Shown: piece by piece, positions 57,503-64,000 of the stretch
Layout: each line of letters begins with the position of its first letter
Position numbering within the stretch: the first letter of the stretch is position 1
Source of the DNA: an uncultured Acidobacteriota bacterium
GTDB taxonomy: Bacteria; Acidobacteriota; Vicinamibacteria; Fen-336
DNA: 64,000 nt
Direction: 5' to 3'
NCBI GenBank assembly: GCA_902826455.1
Contig: CADEEV010000003.1
Span: forward strand, 1-64,000
Made by a program: the position numbers and the translations under genes
Notes under the pieces: model-generated
Seen by the model: only the letters and a program-made list of their open reading frames with translations
The model's database searches: none
Told to the model about the DNA's origin: nothing

Positions 57503-58756
57503 CTACTTGATGCGGAAGTCGGCGTTGCTCGTGTCGGTGACCTGAGGCTGGTCGACGCTCGTGATGCGCACGCGGCAGCGCTGGGCGGCGGGAGCGACCA
57601 TCTTGAATTGCTGCTTGCCGTCGTCGAGGGTCTTCGCGAGCAGAGCCTTCCATGTCACGCCGCCGTCCTTCGACAACTCGATCTTGACCTTGCCCGTGAC
57701 CCCGGACGACGCCCACAGCACCTTGTAGGACGTGCCCACGAGCCACTGCTCGCCGCCGTTCGGCGCGAGCACCTGGATCGAGGCCGGCGGCGGGGGCGGC
57801 GGCGGCGGCGCGTCGTCCACCAGCGCCTGACCGGAGTCGTCGTCGATCTTGAGCGACGAGACGTCGACGGCTTCGAAGTGCGAGCCCTTGAGGCGGCCGA
57901 AGTCGGTGTTGAGCGCGCTGTTGTTCCAGCCCGGGTTGGGGATGCCCGAGATGTACCAGGCGGAGCCGTTGTCGGCCAGGATCATGCCGTACTTCTGGAG
58001 AGCCCGCAGGATCACCTGGCCCTGGGGCGAGAAGGTCGAGATGTCGACCGCTCCGGCCTTGAGGCGGAAGCGTTGCCCCATGGGCGGCAGGTTCGCGTTC
58101 GTCGAGGACGACGCGTAGTGCCGCGCCGGCCAGACGTAGGCCTTGCGCGTGCTCGGCACCGTGAAGCGCAGCGCGTGCTTGATCTCGCCGGCCGCGACCT
58201 CTTCGTAGCGCGCGAGGCCCGGGAAGAGCGGCAGGCCCGCGGCGTCGGCCGAGGTCCAGCCGTCTTCGCGCAGCAGGTGGGAGTTGAGGTCGTAGATCGA
58301 GCCCTGGTCGGCCTTCCAGCTGTTGTTCGCCTGCTTGAAGGCCCGGTAGAGCTCGTACAGCTTGCAGGCACCCTTGTCGACGACCAGCACGTGACGGTCG
58401 CCGTTGGGGTTGGTGCCGCCCTCGACCGGGGCCGTCGGCGGCACGGGGTACGGGCCCGGGTCGCTCTCGTCGCCATAGGCCGTGAACTCGATCCCCACCT
58501 TCGGCTGGTTGCCCGGCACCGTGACGTAAGGGATGCCGATCGGCTGTCCTTGATAGAGGCCGGCGCCGAAGTCGGGGTGGAACGACGTGTTGGCTCCGAT
58601 CGAGGTCACGTAGGCGCTGGACTTCGCGTCGACGGGCAGGGTGTCCACCGGGACGTTCCAGATGTTGTCGGCGGGGAACACCGGGCACCCGTCAATGACG
58701 GGTTGGGCCCAGGCGGGAGCCGACACGAATACCGCGGCCAGGATCAAGGAGCGCAT
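57503..58756 (-). CDS. Secreted protein with proline linker and C-terminal Ig-like domain
   Basis: The 417-residue protein has a signal peptide (MRSLILAAVFVSAPAWA), a large N-terminal domain with CPVFPADNIWNVPVDTLPVD and LNSHLLREDGWTSADAAGLP, a run of prolines at about residue 316 and a C-terminal beta-sandwich (VLAPNGGEQWLVGTSYKVLW) of the type common in extracellular proteins. The N-terminal family recurs in Acidobacteriota-like genomes and I know no function. It may bind or modify a surface polymer. Confidence 0.78.
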   Translation of the reverse strand: MRSLILAAVFVSAPAWAQPVIDGCPVFPADNIWNVPVDTLPVDAKSSAYVTSIGANTSFHPDFGAGLYQGQPIGIPYVTVPGNQPKVGIEFTAYGDESDPGPYPVPPTAPVEGGTNPNGDRHVLVVDKGACKLYELYRAFKQANNSWKADQGSIYDLNSHLLREDGWTSADAAGLPLFPGLARYEEVAAGEIKHALRFTVPSTRKAYVWPARHYASSSTNANLPPMGQRFRLKAGAVDISTFSPQGQVILRALQKYGMILADNGSAWYISGIPNPGWNNSALNTDFGRLKGSHFEAVDVSSLKIDDDSGQALVDDAPPPPPPPPASIQVLAPNGGEQWLVGTSYKVLWASSGVTGKVKIELSKDGGVTWKALLAKTLDDGKQQFKMVAPAAQRCRVRITSVDQPQVTDTSNADFRIK

Positions 58757-58839
58757 GGCCGCGAAGGTACGATGGCGCCGGGTCGAGCGTCTGTGAGCCG
58801 CGGCACGCGGAAAGGTAACAGGTCCGAGGCCAATTTTTG

Positions 58840-61410
58840 TCAGCGTAACTTCAGGCTACCCTGCTCGACCCAGTGCGCGAGGAGCCGGCGGATGCGGTAG
58901 GCGTCGGTCGGCACCTCGCGCTCGCACAACAGGGCGGGGGTCCCGCCGCGGGCACGGGTCCAGACGGCGGTCACGACCGACTGGTCGGTTTCCTCGGGAT
59001 GCGAGGTCGGCGCCACGCCGGTGCTCGCGAGCGGCGCCGTGTCGGGCACGAGAGCCGCCGCCCGCTGGAACTCGTCGTAGCGCCGCATGCCCTCGAACAG
59101 CAGGTTGAGGATCTCGGTGCCGCCGCCGCCCGCCGGAAGCTCGCCCTCGGGCCGGCTCGCGAACTGGAACGTGGCCGTGACGGGCCGCTCGAGGAGCTGG
59201 TATACGGCGTCGGGGCCCCGCAGGTGGCCCACCTGGGCGTCGAGCATCTGCCCCCTGCGGATCGAGAGCGTGCCCAGCACCTGGGCGTCGCGGCCGTGCA
59301 GGCGCAGCACGCCGGTCACCGAGGACTGGGCGAGGCTCTGGAGCAGGTTGGGCAGGCCGAACAGCTCGAGGTCGCCGGACAAGCCGGGGGCCGCGCCGGC
59401 GGGCGCCGCGACCGCGCCCGCGGGCGGCGGCGGAGCGGGCGCCGCTCCGGGGCCGTGAGGCGCCGCGGCCACGGGCGTCGTGAGCGCCTTGTGGGCCTCC
59501 TGGCCCAGATCCTCGGAGCCGTGCTCGCGGACCACGTGCAGCAGCAGCTCGCGGGCCGCGACCGTGCCGGCGAGGGCCCGGATGAGCGCGACGGCGCGGT
59601 TGCCTTGCGGCTTGACCACGACGCCCAGCACCTTCTTCGGCAGCTCCTCCTGCAAGGCTCGCGTCAGCTTCTCGAAGATCGTCTTGTCGGCGCTGAGGTC
59701 GGAGGCGCCGAGCTCCGCCAGCCGGCCCACGGTGTCGCCCAGGCGCGAGTCGTTCTTGAGCCCGTGGCCCACCACGACGCGGCGCGCGTTCGGCGTGCCC
59801 GCTCGCGCGAGGGCCGCGATCGCGCGATCGATCAGCGCCCGCAGCTCCCCCGCCTCGCCGGCCGGCGGCTGCCCCTGGAGCAGGCGCTCCTCGAAGCGCG
59901 TCACGAGCCGCGCCAGCAGCTGCTCGGCCTTGTCGTGGCGCATCTGGCCCAGGGCCGCGATCACTTCCTTCACGAGCGGCGCCGGACGCGCCGGGTCGGC
60001 CAGGGTCGCGAACATCTCGAGCTCGGGCTCGGGCGAGACCTCCGGCGGCCGCGGGATGCGCCGCGCGACGTGCACGAGGTTGCGCTGGATGTGCCAGTCG
60101 TCGCGGGCGATCACGCCGGTGAAGGACTTCTGGAGCCAGTCGAGGGCCTCGGCGCGGCCCGACGGGCCGTGGACCTCCATGAAGGTCAGGAGCTGCCGGC
60201 GCCGGTCGCGCTTGGGGGAGATCGCGAGCTCCTCGAGCAGGCCCGAGGGCCGCAGCGGCAGGTAGAACGCCATCACCTTGCGCAGCTGCGCGTGGCGGTC
60301 CGGCGCGTCGCCGTACTGCTTCAGGCGCTCGAAGTCGAGGAACTCGTGGCCCGTGCGGCGCAGGGCCTCGACCACCGACGGCTTCACCTTGTTCTCACCG
60401 ATCACCTTCTCGGCCAGCTCGAACATCGTGACCGCGCGGCTCAGCAGGCCCTCGTTGACCTGGGCCACGGCCGCCTTCACGAGCTCGTGGAGGCGATGCG
60501 TGGCCTCGGCCGGATCCTCGGCCATGCTGATGATGCGATGCATGGCCTCGACGGGCGCGCTGGTCGGGAGCTGCGGATCGTCGGCGGCCGGCGTCGGGCC
60601 GACCGGCAGCGACCAGCCGGGAATGCTGTTGCCGAGGAAGCTGAAGACCTGGTCCATGCCCGCGTCGATGCCGAGGCTCTTGAGGCGCGCCAGATCCTGG
60701 TCGAGCTCGCGGCCCGTGGCCGAGTTGTTCGCGACCGCGGCGATGAGCTGTCCGGGATCGGGCCGCGGGCCCGCGGCGGGCGCCGGGCTCCCGGGCGCGG
60801 CAGCGACGCCGAGGTCCCGCTCGTAGCGGTCCAGCAGGATCGTCACCAGGCGCGACAGGCGCGCGTTGTCCTCGGGCACGACCGGCGGCGCCACGGACGG
60901 GAGGGCCGTCGGGACCGGCCCGGCGGAGCGCAGCGGCGCCGCGGCGGCGGTGGCCGGCGCCGGCGCGGCCTGGTCGGTCGCGAGGCGCGACTGGGTCCCC
61001 ATCTGCCGATGGATCACCGTGACGGGGGTCGCGAGCAGCGGCTGGGGCCGCGCCAGCTTCTGGAGGTTGTCGAAGAAGAACTGCCGGTCGCCCTCGGGGC
61101 ACAACGACGCGAGCACGGGCGCCAGCCGCTCGATGTAGGGCAGGATCTGGTCCTTCGAGATCAGCCCGAAGTCTCCAAGGAGCGCCAGCTTCTTCACGGC
61201 GTGGAACAGGTAGTCGGAGACCGGCATCTGCTCCCGCGCGCCCTGGTACTGCAGCAGGGTCCAGTTCTGGATCTCCGCCGCCATCAGCTCCGGGGGCTGC
61301 GCCATGAGCAGCGTCACCGCGTCGGTGACGATCAAGGGCGCCACGTTGTCGGAGAGGTACTGGTTGAGATCGTGAAGCGCGTCCTGGAGCTCGGGCGTCA
61401 GTTCAGCCAC
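58840..61410 (-). CDS. HEAT-repeat-like protein with DUF4388 (PATAN) domain
   Basis: The 856-residue cytoplasmic protein has a helical N-terminal half, alpha-solenoid HEAT-like repeats over about 330-600 (VKEVIAALGQMRHDKAEQLLARLV, KNDSRLGDTVGRLAELG), an alanine/proline linker (about 640-675) and a DUF4388/PATAN domain at about 677-775 (LELFGLPNLLQSLAQSSVTG, VLGTLSIRRGQMLDAQVG). PATAN domains are linked to signalling and predicted regulatory roles, often near two-component genes. GTG 61410 is the start. No partner gene is obvious nearby. Confidence 0.8.
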   Translation of the reverse strand: MAELTPELQDALHDLNQYLSDNVAPLIVTDAVTLLMAQPPELMAAEIQNWTLLQYQGAREQMPVSDYLFHAVKKLALLGDFGLISKDQILPYIERLAPVLASLCPEGDRQFFFDNLQKLARPQPLLATPVTVIHRQMGTQSRLATDQAAPAPATAAAAPLRSAGPVPTALPSVAPPVVPEDNARLSRLVTILLDRYERDLGVAAAPGSPAPAAGPRPDPGQLIAAVANNSATGRELDQDLARLKSLGIDAGMDQVFSFLGNSIPGWSLPVGPTPAADDPQLPTSAPVEAMHRIISMAEDPAEATHRLHELVKAAVAQVNEGLLSRAVTMFELAEKVIGENKVKPSVVEALRRTGHEFLDFERLKQYGDAPDRHAQLRKVMAFYLPLRPSGLLEELAISPKRDRRRQLLTFMEVHGPSGRAEALDWLQKSFTGVIARDDWHIQRNLVHVARRIPRPPEVSPEPELEMFATLADPARPAPLVKEVIAALGQMRHDKAEQLLARLVTRFEERLLQGQPPAGEAGELRALIDRAIAALARAGTPNARRVVVGHGLKNDSRLGDTVGRLAELGASDLSADKTIFEKLTRALQEELPKKVLGVVVKPQGNRAVALIRALAGTVAARELLLHVVREHGSEDLGQEAHKALTTPVAAAPHGPGAAPAPPPPAGAVAAPAGAAPGLSGDLELFGLPNLLQSLAQSSVTGVLRLHGRDAQVLGTLSIRRGQMLDAQVGHLRGPDAVYQLLERPVTATFQFASRPEGELPAGGGGTEILNLLFEGMRRYDEFQRAAALVPDTAPLASTGVAPTSHPEETDQSVVTAVWTRARGGTPALLCEREVPTDAYRIRRLLAHWVEQGSLKLR

Positions 61411-61480
61411 GGACCACCGGCGAGCACTGTCGCGAACACGGCACTATCGTACCGCCGAAGGGCGGCCGGCCAGGGGCTGC

Positions 61481-61486
61481 TATCAT
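61481..61486 (+). promoter_or_regulatory. -10-like TATCAT before the GNAT gene
   Basis: TATCAT ends 6 bases before the GTG at 61493, so transcription would begin at the start codon. No good -35 is visible. It shares the hexamer and spacing of other starts in this window. Confidence 0.35.
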
Positions 61487-61492
61487 CGCCGC

Positions 61493-62032
61493 GTGCTGAT
61501 CGGAAAGGCCGTGCGCCTGCGCCGCGTGGAGCGCGAGGACCTGCCTCGCTTCACCGTGTGGCTGAACGATCCCGAGGTCCGCGAGGGCCTCGAGATGATC
61601 TACCCCGTGAGCCTCGCCAACGAGCAGGCCTGGTTCGAGGAGATGCTGCGCAGCGAGCCCGCGGCGCAGCAGTTCTCGATCGACGCGCTGTCGGGCGGCG
61701 GCGGCGCCGTGCTGCACATCGGCATCATCGGCTTCCACCGCGTCGACTGGAAGAACAGCCACGCCGAGATCGGCGTCTTCATCGGCGACAAGGCGTTCTG
61801 GGGACGCGGCTTCGGCACCGACGCGGTGCGCACCCTGACCCGCTGGGGCCTGAACGAGCTCAACCTGCACCGGGTCTGGCTGAAGGTCTACGAGGACAAC
61901 AAGCGCGCGATCCGCTCCTACGAGAAGGCGGGCTTCCGCCACGAGGGCCGGCTGCGCGAGGATGCCTTCCATCGCGGGCGCTACTGCGACACCCTCGTGA
62001 TGGGCGTGCTGCGTTCCGAGTTCGAGGCCTGA
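61493..62032 (+). CDS. GNAT acetyltransferase, RimJ/RimL-like
   Basis: The 179-residue protein has the GNAT fold of the RimL type: VRLRRVEREDLPRFTVWLND, IGVFIGDKAFWGRGFGTDAV with the acetyl-CoA loop, LNLHRVWLKVYEDNKRAIRSYEKAGF and a final GRYCDTLVMGVL strand. It acetylates a ribosomal protein N-terminus, a peptide or a small amine. It is the first of a plus-strand group of three. Confidence 0.9.
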   Translation: MLIGKAVRLRRVEREDLPRFTVWLNDPEVREGLEMIYPVSLANEQAWFEEMLRSEPAAQQFSIDALSGGGGAVLHIGIIGFHRVDWKNSHAEIGVFIGDKAFWGRGFGTDAVRTLTRWGLNELNLHRVWLKVYEDNKRAIRSYEKAGFRHEGRLREDAFHRGRYCDTLVMGVLRSEFEA

Positions 62033-62039
62033 GTCCCTC

Positions 62040-62384
62040 GTGAAGATCCATCACGTCGCCTTGCGGGTCGCGGACTGCGCGCGCGCGGCCCGCTTCTACG
62101 GCGGAGTGCTGGGACTGCCCGAGATCCGGCGCCGCGACGACGGGACGGCCGTCTGGCTCTCGGCCGGCGACGCGGTGCTGATGCTGGAGACCGCCTTGCG
62201 CGGAGCCGGCGCCGACGCGGGCTCCGGTCACGTGCTCGCCCTCGCGGTCGACGAGCTCGCGGCCTGGGAAGCACGGCTCGCGAGCGCGGGCGTCGCGATC
62301 GTCGACCGCACCGAGCACACGCTCTACCTGCAGGACCCCGACGGCCACCGCGTCGGCCTGACCGTCTTTCCCGCCCGCGCTTGA
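62040..62384 (+). CDS. Glyoxalase/VOC-family protein
   Basis: The 114-residue protein starts with IHHVALRVADCARAARFYGGVLGLPEI and ends YLQDPDGHRVGLTVF, the two halves of a single VOC domain. Histidine and glutamate/aspartate positions for metal binding are present (H4, H349-type end). The start is GTG 62040, 7 bases after the GNAT stop. The substrate is unknown. Confidence 0.88.
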   Translation: MKIHHVALRVADCARAARFYGGVLGLPEIRRRDDGTAVWLSAGDAVLMLETALRGAGADAGSGHVLALAVDELAAWEARLASAGVAIVDRTEHTLYLQDPDGHRVGLTVFPARA

Positions 62385-63247
62385 GCGACCACCTCCGGCA
62401 CTCCTTCCGCATCGTCGCGGCGGCGGCGCTGTTCTCCACGGCCGGCGCCGTGATCAAGGCGACGACGCTCACGAGCTGGCAGGTCGCGGGCCTGCGGGCG
62501 GCGTTCGCGGCCCTCACGGTCTTCGTCCTGCTCCCGGAGACGCGCCGGCACCTGACGCGGCAGGCCGCGGCCGTCGGCGTCGCCTACGCCGCGACCGTGA
62601 TCCTGTTCGTCCAGGCCAACAAGCTCACCACCGCGGCCAACGCGATCTACATCCAGTCCACGTCGCCGCTGTACATCCTCCTGCTCGGCCCGTGGCTGCT
62701 GAAGGAGAAGATCCGCCGCAGCGACGTCTTCGTGCTGGTGGCGATCGCGGCCGGCGTCGCGCTGTTCTTCGTGGGCCTCGACGCCCCGGTCGAGACGGCC
62801 CCCGACCCGTTGCGCGGCAACCTGATCGCCGTCGCGAGCGGCTTCGCGTGCGGCGTGATGATGATCGGCCTGCGCTGGCTCGCCCGCATCGATCGCCTGA
62901 GCGCCGCGTCGTCGGTCCTGATCGGCAACGTCCTGGCGGCGGTCTTCTGCCTGCCCTTCGTCATGCCCGTGGGGCCGGTGCGCGTGCTCGACATCGCGCT
63001 CGTGGCGTACCTGGGGATCTTCCAGATCGGCGTCGCCTACTACTTCCTCACGAAGGCCATGACCCACGTGCCGGCGCTCGAGGCCGCGCTGCTGCTGTTC
63101 GTCGAGCCCGTGCTCTCGCCGCTGTGGGCGTGGCTCATCCACGGCGAGACCCCGGGCACCTGGTCGCTGCTGGGCGGCGGTGTGATCCTGGGGGCGACCG
63201 TGGCGAATGCGGCGTTGGGATCGAGGCGTTCGGAAACGAACACCTGA
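62381..63247 (+). CDS. EamA/DMT-family transporter
   Basis: The 288-residue protein has ten membrane helices in two EamA repeats (AAAALFSTAGAVIKATT and ASGFACGVMMIGLRWLA mark the two halves), typical of drug/metabolite exporters of the DMT superfamily. The solute is not predictable. The TTG start overlaps the VOC stop (TTGA), so the pair may detoxify and export a compound. Confidence 0.9.
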   Translation: MSDHLRHSFRIVAAAALFSTAGAVIKATTLTSWQVAGLRAAFAALTVFVLLPETRRHLTRQAAAVGVAYAATVILFVQANKLTTAANAIYIQSTSPLYILLLGPWLLKEKIRRSDVFVLVAIAAGVALFFVGLDAPVETAPDPLRGNLIAVASGFACGVMMIGLRWLARIDRLSAASSVLIGNVLAAVFCLPFVMPVGPVRVLDIALVAYLGIFQIGVAYYFLTKAMTHVPALEAALLLFVEPVLSPLWAWLIHGETPGTWSLLGGGVILGATVANAALGSRRSETNT

Positions 63248-63346
63248 GGCCCCGGGGCGCTCAAATTCCTGGATCGCAAGTCGCTTCGAATCAGCGTTTT
63301 GACGTTCCAGACGCCGATGGCACGCCGCGTGGAGTAGCCGGGCGCC

Positions 63347-64000
63347 ATGGACATCGCCCGTCCGGACCGTGCTCGTGAGAAGAAGACCCGCCGCCTGATC
63401 TACGGAGGCCTCGGCCTCGCCGCCGTCCTGCTCGTGACGCTCGGCCTGTCGCGCCTCAAGCCGGCCGCCCCCAGCGTCGAGCGGGCGACCGTCTGGATCG
63501 ACACCGTGAAGCGCGGCCCGATGCTGCGCCAGGTGCGCGGCCTCGGGACGCTCGTCCCGGTGGAGATCCGCTGGATCCCGGCGATCAACGAAGCGCGCGT
63601 CGAGCGCATCGTGATCCAGCCCGGCACCGCCGTGAAGGCCAACTCGGTGATCCTCGAGCTCTCGAACCCCAACCTCGAGCTCGCGGCCCTCGAGGCCGAG
63701 TCGCAGCTGCGCGCCGCCGAGGCCCAGTACGTCGAGCTGCGCGTGCGCCTCCAGAGCCAGCGCCTCGACCAGGAGGCGTCCGCCGCCCAGGTGCGCGCGA
63801 GCTACAACGAGGCCCGCCTGCGCGCCCAGGCCGACGCCGAGCTGGCCAAGGCGGGGCTGATCGCCGACATCACCCGGCAGGTCTCGAAGGTCACGGCCGA
63901 GGAGCTCGGCAACCGAAACAGCATCGAGGAGAAGCGCCTCGACATCAGCGGCGAGTCGGTGAAGGCGCAGCTCGCGGTGCAGCAGACCGCGGTCGAGCGC
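63347..64000 (+). CDS. RND efflux membrane-fusion protein (HlyD family), N-terminal part
   Basis: The visible 218 residues show an N-terminal membrane anchor (RLIYGGLGLAAVLLVTLGLS), a biotinyl-like segment (GLGTLVPVEIRWIPAINEARVERI, quoted in parts as GTLVPVEIRWIP and IVIQPGTAVKANSVILELS) and a long coiled coil (residues about 120-218). This is the periplasmic adaptor of a tripartite exporter. The gene continues past the window. TAGCCG ends 6 bases before ATG 63347, again a start-proximal -10-like element. Confidence 0.85.
   Translation, partial: MDIARPDRAREKKTRRLIYGGLGLAAVLLVTLGLSRLKPAAPSVERATVWIDTVKRGPMLRQVRGLGTLVPVEIRWIPAINEARVERIVIQPGTAVKANSVILELSNPNLELAALEAESQLRAAEAQYVELRVRLQSQRLDQEASAAQVRASYNEARLRAQADAELAKAGLIADITRQVSKVTAEELGNRNSIEEKRLDISGESVKAQLAVQQTAVER

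Noticed and set aside
57780-57815. Short GGC-rich repeat
   Set aside because: It encodes the proline linker of the secreted protein on the minus strand and is explained by coding.
63250-63262. GCCCCGGGGC palindrome after the EamA gene
   Set aside because: A single short palindrome with no loop or T run in very GC-rich DNA; chance is likely.

Overview
This 64 kb window is a chromosomal segment of a very GC-rich (by eye about 70%), Gram-negative, aerobic bacterium. Evidence for a cell envelope with an outer membrane includes a lipoprotein FKBP, an RND-type membrane-fusion protein, and many Sec- or Tat-exported proteins. The mix of genes (PD40-repeat/CehA hydrolase, SpoIIE phosphatase with a membrane region, DUF4388/HEAT protein, GAF/PAS hybrid kinases, NTF2-like proteins in series) suggests Acidobacteriota or a similar GC-rich soil phylum. 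This placement is an inference and is not proven by any marker here. I see no rRNA, tRNA, CRISPR, insertion sequence or phage. Coding density is extreme: the longest gene-free stretch is about 130 bases, so there is no gap over 300 bases.

Layout. 1-9 kb: the start of dnaK, a class IV aminotransferase, a three-gene minus-strand operon (D-aminoacylase-like amidohydrolase, SDR epimerase, membrane phosphodiesterase), a TMTC-like TPR membrane protein and ettA. 9-21.6 kb: a SRPBCC-SDR fusion, a fatty-acid desaturase, an orphan TrpF-like protein, then a long plus-strand run (cNMP-DUF1003, spermidine-synthase-like/Nudix fusion, DEAD helicase, thioesterase, small cupin/ABM/DinB proteins, two secreted NTF2-like proteins). 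21.6-29.5 kb: minus strand, with an alpha/beta hydrolase fused to an NTF2 domain, then a betaine/methyl-group operon (beta-lactamase-like protein, BHMT, sarcosine oxidase, DUF1801), then a PD40-CehA exported hydrolase. 29.5-38.2 kb: a secreted NIDO-type HExxH metalloprotease, VOC, AraC, a channel-like protein, then a tightly coupled plus-strand set with a Tat-exported metallo-beta-lactamase-fold hydrolase and a PAS-PAS-PAS hybrid kinase.

38-48 kb is the functional centre: boxC-boxB (aerobic benzoyl-CoA epoxidation and ring cleavage), divergent from boxR, an XRE repressor fused to a shikimate-kinase fold. The 92-base boxC/boxR gap carries two promoters and two copies of a 12-base palindromic site that I propose is the BoxR operator. 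boxA and a benzoate-CoA ligase are not in the window. A RapA-like helicase lies downstream of boxB, and a SpoIIE phosphatase and a 2OG-Fe(II) oxygenase lie downstream of boxR.

48-64 kb: a BaiN-type flavoprotein, lipoprotein FKBP, modBC (no modA), DinB, a second hybrid kinase, homoserine dehydrogenase coupled to an aminotransferase, a secreted protein, a HEAT/DUF4388 protein, GNAT, VOC, an EamA transporter and the start of an efflux membrane-fusion protein.

Recurring themes: start codons only 6-9 bases after a -10 hexamer (probable leaderless mRNAs), 1-4 base stop/start overlaps (ATGA, GTGA, TTGA), and convergent genes that share one CTAG as both stop codons.
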